Assembly (NCBI GenBank): GCA_013298865.1 | Contig: JAAFJL010000041.1 | Span: forward strand, 1 to 34,177 | Direction of reading: 5' to 3' | Length of the DNA stretch: 34,177 nt | Source of the DNA: Cytophagales bacterium | GTDB lineage: Bacteria; Bacteroidota; Bacteroidia; Cytophagales; Spirosomataceae | Shown here: positions 23,623-31,108 of the stretch, one piece after another | Layout of the letters: each line of letters opens with the position of its first letter | How positions within the stretch are numbered: position 1 is the first letter of the stretch | Translations under genes and position numbers: made by a program | The notes under the pieces: generated by a model | Databases searched by the model: none | What the model was told of the DNA's origin: nothing | What the model saw: only the letters and a program-made list of their open reading frames with translations

Positions 23623-25515
23623 CTAATTCTCTAAAATAGCATTTTCATATTGCAACTTCACTAAATTAGCATAAATCCCGTCTTCTTGCAAAAGTAGTTC
23701 ATTATGCGAACCCGATTCTACGATTCCGCCTTCTGACAGTACATAAATATTATCCACATTTCTGATAGTTGCCAAACGGTGAGCGATGATAATTGTCGTA
23801 CGATTTTGCATCAAAGCGTCAAGGGCATCTTGAACCAATTTCTCAGATTCAGAATCTAAAGCACTGGTGGCTTCATCCAAAATCAAGAGAGCAGGGTCTT
23901 TCAAAATCGCTCTCGCAATGGCAACTCGTTGGCGTTGACCACCCGAAAGTTTTACGCCACGTTCACCCACAATTGTCTGAAAACCTTCTGGAAAAGATTC
24001 AATAAATTCTGAAGCATTTGCTTTTCTGGCGGCTTCAATTACCTCACTTTCAGAGGCTTGTGGATTTCCGTAGGCAATATTTTCAAAAATTGTTCCTCCA
24101 AAAAGCATTACTTCTTGTGGGACAATTCCTATGTTTTTTCGTAAATCTGTCAAGTCATAGGTATTAATATTTTTGCCATCTACCCAAATATTTCCTCTCG
24201 AAATAGTGTAATAACGCATCAATAATTGCACAATTGTTGATTTTCCTGCTCCTGAATAACCGACCAAAGCAATTTTTTCTCCCGATTTTACTTCAAAAGA
24301 AATATCTTTCAAAACAGGCATATCAGGACGAGAAGGATATTCAAAAGCTACGTTTTGGAAGGAGATAGCCCCAGCCGAAGTTTCTCCCACTTTCGTAGGA
24401 TGGACTTCTATTTTATCTAACTTAATCTCAGATTTTTCATCCAAAATCTCAATAACTCTTTCTGATGCCCCGATTGTACGTTGGATTTGAGCGTACATAT
24501 CACCCAAACCACCAACCGAACCACCAATAAAACCTGTATAAATAATGAACGTCAGGAGTTCATCGAAGGCTAATTCTTTGCTTTGCACTAAATGTCCGCC
24601 GTACCAAACTACCCCTACAATTGCTCCAAAAAGTACAAAAATGATAAATGAGATAAAACTTCCTCTAAAAGTTGCCGTTTTCAATGCCCATTCTACCACT
24701 TTTTGGAGAGACAAACCATAACGATTCACCTCTAATTGTTCATTCGTAAAAGCCTTTACTACATTGATTGACTGCAAAGTTTCTTCTACAATCACATTGG
24801 TACTTGCCAATTCGTCTTGTACTTTTTTAGAATTTTTTCTGATAAAACGACCAAAGAAAAACGCTGCAATTACCAAAAAAGGAAAAGTAGAAAGCATGAA
24901 AAGCGTCAGTTTGCTTGATAGCAAAATAATCAAAGTGATACCGCCGACCAATGTAAAAATTTGTCTAAAAAATTCTGCCAAAGTAATCGAAAGTACATCT
25001 TGGAGTTGAGTAACGTCAGACGTTATTCTACTCATTAACTCCCCTACTCTGTGTTTTTCAAAGAAAGTAATGGGTAAAGTTATGATTTTAGAATAGAGAG
25101 CTTTCCTTAAATCTCGCATGGAATTCTCTGAAACCCTCGAAAAAGTATACACTCTCAGGAAAGAAAACAATGCCTGAAACGCCAAAATGACCAAGAAGAC
25201 AATCGTCATTTGGTCGAGTGTGAGTTTAGGAATACTGTCCAAAGAAGATTTCATTCCGCCCATCATTGGGGGAACAGCATTAGCCGTAGTCGCCTGACTA
25301 TCAGGAGATAAGATTGAAGAGACCATACGTCCCATCAACAAAGGAATACTCATTGAAGTAATCTGAGAGAGTATCAAAAAGATAAATCCAATCAGAAAAG
25401 TCCCACGATAGGGAAGTGTAAATCTAAAAATACTGAGTGCTTTATTGAATCCTTCTTTACTTAGTTTTTTCTTGTCCTCGGGCTTTAGTTCATCCCCAAA
25501 ATTTTTCTTCGCCAT
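23623..25515 (-). CDS. ABC exporter half-transporter (MsbA/multidrug type)
   Basis: A 630-residue transporter with a fused membrane domain (six helices, residues 35-350) and nucleotide-binding domain (about 385-630). The ATPase motifs are all intact: Walker A GYSGAGKST, Q-loop IVPQEVMLF, signature LSGGQRQRVAIARAIL, Walker B LLILDEATSALD, H-loop IIAHRLATI. It would act as a homodimer, exporting lipids or drugs using ATP. A longer frame begins at 25620, but it reads through part of a palindromic spacer (25587-25633); the ATG at 25515 (MAKKNFGDELKPEDKKKLSK) is the typical start of this Bacteroidota family. A short loop insertion at 85-105 (Met/Pro-rich) is periplasmic. Substrate unknown. Confidence 0.93.
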   Translation of the reverse strand: MAKKNFGDELKPEDKKKLSKEGFNKALSIFRFTLPYRGTFLIGFIFLILSQITSMSIPLLMGRMVSSILSPDSQATTANAVPPMMGGMKSSLDSIPKLTLDQMTIVFLVILAFQALFSFLRVYTFSRVSENSMRDLRKALYSKIITLPITFFEKHRVGELMSRITSDVTQLQDVLSITLAEFFRQIFTLVGGITLIILLSSKLTLFMLSTFPFLVIAAFFFGRFIRKNSKKVQDELASTNVIVEETLQSINVVKAFTNEQLEVNRYGLSLQKVVEWALKTATFRGSFISFIIFVLFGAIVGVVWYGGHLVQSKELAFDELLTFIIYTGFIGGSVGGLGDMYAQIQRTIGASERVIEILDEKSEIKLDKIEVHPTKVGETSAGAISFQNVAFEYPSRPDMPVLKDISFEVKSGEKIALVGYSGAGKSTIVQLLMRYYTISRGNIWVDGKNINTYDLTDLRKNIGIVPQEVMLFGGTIFENIAYGNPQASESEVIEAARKANASEFIESFPEGFQTIVGERGVKLSGGQRQRVAIARAILKDPALLILDEATSALDSESEKLVQDALDALMQNRTTIIIAHRLATIRNVDNIYVLSEGGIVESGSHNELLLQEDGIYANLVKLQYENAILEN

Positions 25516-25586
25516 CTTATATTTAATGTTCTTGTTAGTGTTCTGACATTTTAATTTTGTGTAGCAATTGTAGCAGTCGTACCATG

Positions 25587-25633
25587 GGAATCCTTTCCCG
25601 TGTATCTTCGTCCGATTCACGGGAAAGGATTCC
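25587..25633. repeat. Perfect 16-bp hairpin in the spacer before the ABC transporter
   Basis: GGAATCCTTTCCCGTG at 25587-25602 with its exact complement at 25618-25633 and a 15-base loop. Outer flanks extend it with TCGTA.CA-like pairing, and GTAGCA words reiterate on the left (25561-25577). It lies 72 bases before the transporter start and 60 bases after the cobC stop. Confidence 0.7.
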
Positions 25634-25693
25634 AGTGCTACGAGTGGAAAGTATTAATATACAAAACTAAAATTGTAGAACTTTAACTATTCG

Positions 25694-26281
25694 TTATAAA
25701 TTAACATAGTCAATCTTCGTAAAATTCCCTTTGACCGAAATCTTTGTGATTGAACCATATTTAATATCAAATTTGAAAGCATTTTCGAGCGGTAAACCTG
25801 CAAAATAGGATAAAGCTGCCCGAATAATTCCACCGTGTGCCATGATTACAATTTGAGGAATAGTTTTTTGAAGTGATATTTTTTCTGCTAAAAATTGATT
25901 CAATCTTTCAGAAAGTGCCAAAAAACTTTCGCCATTGGGGGCGGGCATATTCACAAAATCATTCATCCAAGGCTCAGAAGATTCTCTCGGAATTTCATCC
26001 CAAGTTTGCATTTCCCAATCTCCGAAATCCATCTCCATTAATCTATCATCTTGTTCAATGTCAATGTTTGGGAATTGCTTTTGTAAAACCTTCGCCAAAG
26101 AAAAACAACGACTTAATGGACTACTAACTATCTGAAAATCAGAATGTAACTGTTTTGAAAGTTGATTAATTGTCTGCTCACTTTCCGAAAGAAAAGTATC
26201 AGCTAAACCCACATCTGTTTGCCCGTAGCACACAGATTTAGGCACATTTACACTTGTATGCCTGACTAAGAAAATTTCCAT
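25694..26281 (-). CDS. cobC: Alpha-ribazole phosphatase-like histidine phosphatase
   Basis: A 195-residue histidine-phosphatase-fold enzyme. The N-terminal LVRHTSVNVPKSVCYGQTDV holds the phospho-accepting His with an RHT instead of RHG motif, as is usual in CobC. Also visible are SSPLSRCFSLA, the 'LMEMDFGDWEMQTWDEI' segment with the acid residue, and IVIMAHGGIIRA with the second His. It would remove the phosphate from alpha-ribazole phosphate late in cobalamin assembly. The frame opens at 26341, but the ATG at 26281 begins at the conserved MEIFLVRHT and overlaps the cobS stop by 16 bases, indicating translational coupling. Placed next to cobS and cobT, it is part of the same pathway. Confidence 0.9.
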   Translation of the reverse strand: MEIFLVRHTSVNVPKSVCYGQTDVGLADTFLSESEQTINQLSKQLHSDFQIVSSPLSRCFSLAKVLQKQFPNIDIEQDDRLMEMDFGDWEMQTWDEIPRESSEPWMNDFVNMPAPNGESFLALSERLNQFLAEKISLQKTIPQIVIMAHGGIIRAALSYFAGLPLENAFKFDIKYGSITKISVKGNFTKIDYVNL

Positions 26282-27003
26282 AAAATCAATAAAGAAAGAT
26301 AAATAACAACCTCCGCCACTTGCTGAGTTGCTCCTAAACAATCACCTGTGTAGCCACCAATCCATTTCACGAAGAACCTGCCCAAATACCATTTCAGCAA
26401 CAACAAAGGGAGGAAAATTAGTAAAACTTGATAGTTTTGGAAGTAAAAACCAAAAATAGCAAGTGGAATTATGGCAAAAATGAAAGCAACTGAAAACTCC
26501 AGAGTAGTCATTTTTTTGGCAAGCGGTTTTGCCTTACTGTCCTCATTTTCACGGACATAGCTATGGGTAAAAATAAAAGAGAGAGCCACAAAACGACTAA
26601 GCGGGTGAGCCACCACCAAAGCCCAAATGATGTTTGAATTCGTTACAGCTTGTAAGGATAGAAATTTGAGAGAAAGTATCAATCCTAAACCCGTTGCCCC
26701 GTAAGTTCCGAGGCGAGAATCCTTCATAATTTCAAGAATTTTCATTTTAGTCCAACCGCCACCAAAGCCATCACAGACATCTGCAAAACCGTCTTCGTGA
26801 AATGCCCCTGTGGTTAGAATACTCGCTACCATACTGATAATCAGAGCAATAGATTGTGGAAAAACAAAACTGCATCCCAAAAAAACAAGGGCAGAAATAC
26901 CAGCAACAATCCACCCGATGATGGGGAAATAGATGGTAGCCTTGTTCAACATCTCTTCATCATGCTGCATCCAGGCAGGCACAGGAATCCGAGTATAAAA
27001 CAT
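26266..27003 (-). CDS. cobS: Cobalamin synthase (adenosylcobinamide-GDP ribazoletransferase)
   Basis: An integral membrane enzyme of at least 245 residues that joins adenosylcobinamide-GDP with alpha-ribazole (or its phosphate). Family motifs are 'FYTRIPVPAW', GAFHEDGFADVCDGFGGGWT (the acidic active-site segment), 'KDSRLGTYGATGL' and GGYTGDCLGATQQ. Six or seven hydrophobic helices follow. The coordinates use the first ATG. Homologous N-terminal sequence (KKHFHIFLNAL) continues upstream in frame to a CTG at 27037-27039, with a stop at 27058-27060 and no ATG, GTG or TTG between. The true start may therefore be the CTG, giving 12 more residues. It is coupled to cobC downstream. Confidence 0.9.
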   Translation of the reverse strand: MFYTRIPVPAWMQHDEEMLNKATIYFPIIGWIVAGISALVFLGCSFVFPQSIALIISMVASILTTGAFHEDGFADVCDGFGGGWTKMKILEIMKDSRLGTYGATGLGLILSLKFLSLQAVTNSNIIWALVVAHPLSRFVALSFIFTHSYVRENEDSKAKPLAKKMTTLEFSVAFIFAIIPLAIFGFYFQNYQVLLIFLPLLLLKWYLGRFFVKWIGGYTGDCLGATQQVAEVVIYLSLLILWKFS

Positions 27004-27084
27004 CAGGGCATTAAGAAATATGTGGAAATGCTTTTTCAGTGAAAAATTAGGGGGTTTTAAGGTGAGGTGATTTATGACTGACTT

Positions 27085-27432
27085 TTAGTCAAGCTGCATC
27101 AAAATTCTTTGGTTCTCTAAATCAATTCCAAAATAATTGTTCATTTCAAGATTTGGTAAACATTCGGAAATATCTAAATCTCTTGCATATCTGCTTAAAG
27201 ATTTGTTCCCAAATTTTAAAATTAATTCGTATTTATCTTGCCCTGTTAATCCAATGAATGCAGTCATTGCTACTTGTCGATTATCATTTACAAATTTCTT
27301 AGAATATTCATTTTCAGAGGCTGGTAATAAAATACCATCACACCAAAAGTTTTCCACTTTATCATCAGCAGAGTTTTTAAATACCATTGACAACTTGTAT
27401 TCAAGTAACTCGCAGAATTTGTTGTCTAACAT
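27085..27432 (-). CDS. Hypothetical protein between cobT and cobS
   Basis: A 115-residue soluble protein that I do not recognise. It has no signal peptide and no membrane helix. It is rich in Asn and acidic residues; a central strand-rich segment (AFIGLTGQDKYELILKFGNK) is followed by LSRYARDLDISECL and ends with FGIDLENQRILMQLD. The size and composition resemble small immunity-like or SMI1/KNR4-unrelated accessory proteins, but this is only an impression. It lies inside the cobalamin gene run, 45-80 bases upstream of cobS, and separated from cobT by a cluster of TGAG-loop hairpins, which suggests it was inserted into the run. Confidence 0.65.
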   Translation of the reverse strand: MLDNKFCELLEYKLSMVFKNSADDKVENFWCDGILLPASENEYSKKFVNDNRQVAMTAFIGLTGQDKYELILKFGNKSLSRYARDLDISECLPNLEMNNYFGIDLENQRILMQLD

Positions 27433-27463
27433 AGCTCAATTATTTTTTATACTATTTTATGTT

Positions 27464-27578
27464 CGTGGTGTCAGAGGTTACGCACCCCATTCTAAATCTG
27501 ACACGATTGGGTTCTCAAACCCAAGAAAACAAGGGGTTTAAGAAGCCCAAAGTGTCGGTTTTGAGAAACCGACACCAC
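27464..27578. repeat. Cluster of TGAG-loop palindromes
   Basis: Four nested or adjacent hairpins: GTGTCAGA (27468-27475) with TCTGACAC (27497-27504); TTGGGTT (27507-27513) with AACCCAA (27518-27524), loop TGAG on the minus strand; GGGTTT/AAGCCC-like (27534-27548), loop AAG; and GTGTCGGTTT-TGAG-AAACCGACAC (27552-27575), a perfect 10-bp stem. CGTGGTGTC flanks at 27464 and CACCACG at 27571 are complementary, so the whole cluster can also close on itself. Related copy at 21709-21738. Confidence 0.7.
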
Positions 27579-27594
27579 GTTTAAGATTATCTGA

Positions 27595-28659
27595 TTAATT
27601 GATAACTGCTGACTGTTTACTGTTAACTGAAGAACTGTCAACTGCATTTGCCACTCCTGCACTTTCAAAACTTGCCATTTCGTTCAAAAAATTTACGGCA
27701 GATTGAATCAATGGATATGCCAATGCACAGCCTGTACCTTCGCCCAAACGCAGACTTAATTGAAGTATCGGACTGATATTGAGATAGTTAAGCATTTTCT
27801 TATGCCCGCTTTCATCAGACTGATGGCAGGCAATGGCATAATCTAAAATATTCGGTTCAATCGCATGGGCTACTAAAAATGCTGACGTTGCAATGAAACC
27901 ATCCACGAGAATTAGCATTTTATTTTCGGCAGCTTGGAGCATCGCACCAACCATTTGAGCAATTTCAAAACCTCCGAAAGTTGATAGTATTTCAAATGGA
28001 GCATTGATATTTCCATGAAAATTAATTGCTTCTGTCAGGATAGATATTTTATGTTTCAAACCTTCGTCGTCAACGCCAGTTCCTCTGCCAACGCATTCAT
28101 TGATAGGTAGTTGGCAGATTTTGCTCATCAAAACACTCGCCGAAGATGTATTCCCAATACCCATTTCTCCAAAGCCAATTACATTACAATTTTCTGCTGA
28201 AATTTGATTAACGAGTTCCCTTCCTTTTGCTAAACATTGCTCCAACTCATCCATTGCCATGGCAGAATCTGTCAGGAAGCTCTTTGTTCCGTAGCCAATT
28301 TTTTGACGAATAATGGGCAAATTTTCTTCAAAATCAAAGTTTACGCCTGCATCAACAACCTTTAAATTCAACCCATTTTGTTTACAAAAAACATTGATTG
28401 CAGCACCACCATAAACGAAATTTAATACCATTTGGGGTGTTACTTCGGCAGGGTATTTACTGACTCCAGATTTGGCAATACCATGGTCAGCAGCAAAAAC
28501 TACTAAATGAGGATTGGTTAATTCAGGAGAAAGAGTTTGCTGAATTGTAGCGATTTTCAAAGCAATTTCTTCCAATTGCCCCAACGCTCCTAAAGGTTTT
28601 GTTTTAAAATCAATCTTGTGTTGAACTTTACTAACTATCTCTTTGTCAGACGATTGCAT
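27595..28659 (-). CDS. cobT: Nicotinate-nucleotide--dimethylbenzimidazole phosphoribosyltransferase
   Basis: A 354-residue enzyme that makes alpha-ribazole phosphate from nicotinate mononucleotide and dimethylbenzimidazole, the lower-ligand branch of cobalamin. Visible motifs are KTKPLGALGQLEEIALKIA (N-terminal), VFAADHGIAKSGVSKYPAEV, GFGEMGIGNTSSASVL, GRGTGVDDEGLKHK, and LRLGEGTGCALAYPL with catalytic Glu307. The expected family end is about MASFESAGV; 18 further residues, rich in Ser, Val and Asn, come from a CAGTT/ACAGT word array and are probably not functional. The start overlaps the upstream CWC-type gene by 14 bases. No cobalamin riboswitch is visible upstream. Confidence 0.94.
   Translation of the reverse strand: MQSSDKEIVSKVQHKIDFKTKPLGALGQLEEIALKIATIQQTLSPELTNPHLVVFAADHGIAKSGVSKYPAEVTPQMVLNFVYGGAAINVFCKQNGLNLKVVDAGVNFDFEENLPIIRQKIGYGTKSFLTDSAMAMDELEQCLAKGRELVNQISAENCNVIGFGEMGIGNTSSASVLMSKICQLPINECVGRGTGVDDEGLKHKISILTEAINFHGNINAPFEILSTFGGFEIAQMVGAMLQAAENKMLILVDGFIATSAFLVAHAIEPNILDYAIACHQSDESGHKKMLNYLNISPILQLSLRLGEGTGCALAYPLIQSAVNFLNEMASFESAGVANAVDSSSVNSKQSAVIN
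27599..27645. repeat. ACTG-word array forming the 3' end of cobT
   Basis: Reiterated ACTGCTGACTG, TACTGTTAACTG, AACTGTCAACTG words (plus strand). They lie in frame at the end of cobT and encode its non-conserved tail. The style resembles the word arrays in other spacers of the window. Confidence 0.5.
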
Positions 28660-28879
28660 ATTTTATTGTTTGATTATTTTGAAATTCTTCTTTTAATTCT
28701 TGTAAGCATTTTAAACACAGGCAACCACCATCGTACAGGCTTGTTGTTAAATCTCTAACATACTGAGTTTCAGCAAATGTCAGTTCCATTTTCATGCAAT
28801 CACATTGGTGAATGGTATTTACTTTGCAAGAAAAAATACTGTTGCAACGAGGACATTCTTCTGGGGCGTGTTTTTCCAT
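28646..28879 (-). CDS. Cysteine-rich CWC-type small protein
   Basis: A 77-residue protein with four Cys pairs: CPRC near residue 9, CKV and CDC around 18-28, and CLCLKC around 54-59, an arrangement like the cysteine-rich CWC family and likely to bind zinc. Function is not known to me. Its stop lies 14 bases inside the start of cobT, so the two are translationally coupled and this is the first gene of the cobT transcript. A TACATTTG promoter element at 28903-28910 lies just upstream. Confidence 0.78.
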   Translation of the reverse strand: MEKHAPEECPRCNSIFSCKVNTIHQCDCMKMELTFAETQYVRDLTTSLYDGGCLCLKCLQELKEEFQNNQTIKYAIV

Positions 28880-28902
28880 AATTAAGGACGTTTAGTAGGA
28901 TA

Positions 28903-28910
28903 CAAATGTA
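28903..28910 (-). promoter_or_regulatory. Predicted -7 element for the CWC-cobT genes
   Basis: TACATTTG on the minus strand fits TAnnTTTG; predicted start is about 17 bases before the ATG at 28879. No convincing -33 TTTG is found at the normal spacing. Confidence 0.4.
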
Positions 28911-28994
28911 GAAAGGAATTTCAAGAAAGCGATATGAAAGAGATTGAATTGTAGATTTTAGCGTTTGTTTATACAGTGTGCAAATTTGAATAAT

Positions 28995-29002
28995 TATATT
29001 TG
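28995..29002 (+). promoter_or_regulatory. Predicted -7 element for xisH-xisI
   Basis: TATATTTG fits TAnnTTTG, with the predicted start about 16 bases before the xisH ATG. The -33 element is not clear. Confidence 0.4.
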
Positions 29003-29024
29003 TTTACATTTTACAAAACAACAA

Positions 29025-29438
29025 ATGGCAAAAGACGTTTTTCATGAAATAGTGAAACAAGCTTTACAGGCTGAAGGATGGACTATAACGCATGACCCAT
29101 TAGCATTGAAACTTTCAAAACGTAATATTTTTATTGATTTAGGTGCAGAGAAAGTCATTGCGGCTGAAAAGGGAAGTGAAAGAATTGCGGTAGAAATTAA
29201 AAGTTTTATAGGTCTTTCTTTAATGACAGATTTCTACAAAGCTTTAGGGCAATATCAACTATATTTCTTAGCTTTAAATAAAAGGCTTCCAGAGACGGTC
29301 CTATATTTAGCTATTCCACAAGAGAGTTATGATACGTTGATTAAAGATGACATCTTGGCTGAATTTTTAGAAGAACTATCTTTAAAATACATTATTTTCG
29401 ATCCAGAATCTAAACAAATTATACAATGGATAAGATAA
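29025..29438 (+). CDS. xisH: XisH family protein (nuclease-like fold)
   Basis: A 137-residue protein of the XisH family, named for the cyanobacterial fdxN-element excision controlling factor. The start MAKDVFHEIVKQALQAEGW is typical; an upstream in-frame start at 28965 would span the promoter and is rejected. The PD-(D/E)XK-like nuclease core is intact: Asp38 in IFIDLGAE, Glu57-x-Lys59 in VEIKSFIG. 'DFYKALGQYQLYFLAL' is the following conserved helix. It overlaps xisI by 13 bases. There is no fdxN element, XisF recombinase or nitrogen-fixation gene here, so a role in excision is doubtful; a nuclease with a small partner is more plausible. Confidence 0.9.
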   Translation: MAKDVFHEIVKQALQAEGWTITHDPLALKLSKRNIFIDLGAEKVIAAEKGSERIAVEIKSFIGLSLMTDFYKALGQYQLYFLALNKRLPETVLYLAIPQESYDTLIKDDILAEFLEELSLKYIIFDPESKQIIQWIR

Positions 29439-29770
29439 AAAAATACCAAAAAATAGTTAATGAAATTATTTTGGATGTAGCACAAAAACTATCCTCTACC
29501 AAAGATATTGAGGTAGAATCTTTATTGTCTATTGATAAAATCAGAGGTCAATATCTTATTGTGTCGGATGGTTGGGAAGGAATTGAGCGAAGCTACGGTC
29601 CATTGGTACATATCGAAATAAAAACTGATAGTAAAGTTTGGCTTAGGTATGACGGAACTGATTTAGAAATTGGGCAAGAATTACTCAATAAAGGTATTTC
29701 CGAAAAAGATTTGGTGTTAGCGTTTCATTCTCCTCAAATGCGAAAATATACTAAATTCGCAGTGGCATAA
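29426..29770 (+). CDS. xisI: XisI family protein
   Basis: A 114-residue protein of the XisI family. Family features seen are the start MDKIKKYQKIVNEIILDVAQ, the phrase YLIVSDGWEGIERSYGPLVH (about 48-67), and the end of the domain with 'VWLRYDGTDLEIGQELLNKGISEKDLVLAFHSPQMRKYTKFAVA'. It has no recognisable catalytic motif. It overlaps xisH by 13 bases on the same strand, so the two are made together. In other genomes XisI genes are often found with XisH as a couple, like a toxin with its immunity or antitoxin partner; that reading is an inference and has not been shown here. Confidence 0.9.
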   Translation: MDKIKKYQKIVNEIILDVAQKLSSTKDIEVESLLSIDKIRGQYLIVSDGWEGIERSYGPLVHIEIKTDSKVWLRYDGTDLEIGQELLNKGISEKDLVLAFHSPQMRKYTKFAVA

Positions 29771-29773
29771 ATA

Positions 29774-29846
29774 ATTACCAGCCTCCACTCTGGGTGGTAA
29801 GTATATTAAAACGAAAAATTCACGCCTGAAAAATCAAGCGTGAATT
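29774..29846. terminator. Two hairpins between convergent xisI and the oxidoreductase gene
   Basis: TTACCA/TGGTAA-ended hairpin just after xisI, then a 9-bp stem AATTCACGC (29817-29825) with GCGTGAATT (29838-29846), 12-base loop. A run of five A before the second stem gives a T-run on the minus strand, fitting termination of the oxidoreductase gene. Confidence 0.55.
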
Positions 29847-29885
29847 CACTGTCAAATTAGTATATTTCCAAATTATCAAATTGAC

Positions 29886-31094
29886 TTATATCTCAAATTT
29901 CGTCCATTTCGCTTCCGAATTGGCAGATTTTACTACGGTCTGGATGAATCCCATTCCTCGCAAACCATCTTTTACCCCAGGGAAATCATGGATTTCTGGA
30001 TCATAACCAGACGTATTGCTGCTTTCACCTTTGAGTCCGCCCGTGGCATTTTTCTGAGCTTCCTCTCCCCATCTTGCTCTAAGGGCAAAGGCAAAATTTC
30101 GATAAATACTCGCAAAAGTTTCAACATAACCTTCGGGATGCCCTGCTGGCTGACGAGTATGTGCTTGTGCCGCCGCACATAAATCTCCTACTCCTGTACG
30201 CAAAATGCGAGAACCAGTATCTTGGTTGGTCAAAATCAGCGTATTAGGCTCCATTTGTTGCCATTTTAGTCCACCTTTTTCACCATAAATTCTGATGCTG
30301 AGTGCATTTTCTTCTCCGTGAGAAATCTGGCTATTGTGCAAAACTCCCTTTGCCCCGTTATCAAAACGAAGTAAAATATTGGCATCATCATCTAACTGAC
30401 GACCTTCCACAAAAATCGTGAGGTCAGCACATAGTTCCGTAATTTGTAGCCCAGTGATGTACTCGGCTAAGTTTTCGGCGTGCGTACCAATGTCTCCCAC
30501 ACCACCAGCAGCTCCACAACGAGCAGGGTCTGTACGCCAATCAGCCTGTTTTTGTCCAGACGATTCCAGTAAATCATACAACCAACCTTGCGGATATTCT
30601 ACTACCACTTTTCTGACTTTTCCAATCACTCCAGTTTTTACCATGTGGCGAGCCTGTTTCACCATTGGATAAGCCGTATAGTTGTGCGTAAGGGCAAATA
30701 ATAAACCTGATTTTTCAATGATTGCTGCTAATTCCTTCGCTTCTTCCATCGTAAGGGTAATCGGCTTGTCCATCACAACATTAAAACCATTTTCAATTGC
30801 AAATTTTGCTGCATGAAAGTGAACATGATTTGGTGTAACGATAGAAACAAAATCCATTCGGTCGCCTTCGGGAAGTTCCTTTTCCTTCAAAATCATTTCC
30901 TGATATGAACCATAAACTCTATTTTCTGGGAGATAAAAAGCCTCACCAGCAGCTTTTGATTTTTCAGGATTTGAACTGAACGCACCACATACCAATTCAA
31001 TTTCACCATCAAGGGCGGCACCACGTCTGTGAACAGCACCAATAAAACCTTCAAGGCTTCCGCCAATCATTCCCATTCTAATTTTTCTTGCCAT
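29886..31094 (-). CDS. Gfo/Idh/MocA-family NAD(P)-dependent oxidoreductase
   Basis: A 402-residue soluble dehydrogenase. The N-terminal Rossmann domain (1-140) starts 'IRMGMIGGSLEGFIGAVHRR' and contains the conserved MDKPITLT, whose Lys serves in catalysis. The C-terminal domain has GGVGDIGTHAENLAEY with the Asp and His that contact the sugar. The long form (about 400 residues, with 'DFPGVKDGLRGMGFIQTVV' near the end) is typical of Bacteroidota enzymes acting on inositol or sugar derivatives. The neighbour, divergent, is an MFS transporter, so uptake and oxidation of one sugar or polyol is likely. A large inverted repeat lies 14 bases before its ATG and must be part of its promoter region or leader. 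Confidence 0.9.
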   Translation of the reverse strand: MARKIRMGMIGGSLEGFIGAVHRRGAALDGEIELVCGAFSSNPEKSKAAGEAFYLPENRVYGSYQEMILKEKELPEGDRMDFVSIVTPNHVHFHAAKFAIENGFNVVMDKPITLTMEEAKELAAIIEKSGLLFALTHNYTAYPMVKQARHMVKTGVIGKVRKVVVEYPQGWLYDLLESSGQKQADWRTDPARCGAAGGVGDIGTHAENLAEYITGLQITELCADLTIFVEGRQLDDDANILLRFDNGAKGVLHNSQISHGEENALSIRIYGEKGGLKWQQMEPNTLILTNQDTGSRILRTGVGDLCAAAQAHTRQPAGHPEGYVETFASIYRNFAFALRARWGEEAQKNATGGLKGESSNTSGYDPEIHDFPGVKDGLRGMGFIQTVVKSANSEAKWTKFEI

Positions 31095-31108
31095 TTTTTC
31101 TAAGCAGT

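Noticed and set aside
28880..29024. Cobalamin riboswitch upstream of the CWC-cobT genes
   Set aside because: The spacer is only about 145 bases, shared by two divergent genes, and I see no B12-box-like conserved core.
29025..29770. XisH/XisI as proof of an excisable fdxN-type element
   Set aside because: There is no recombinase, no nif gene and no direct-repeat border in the window.
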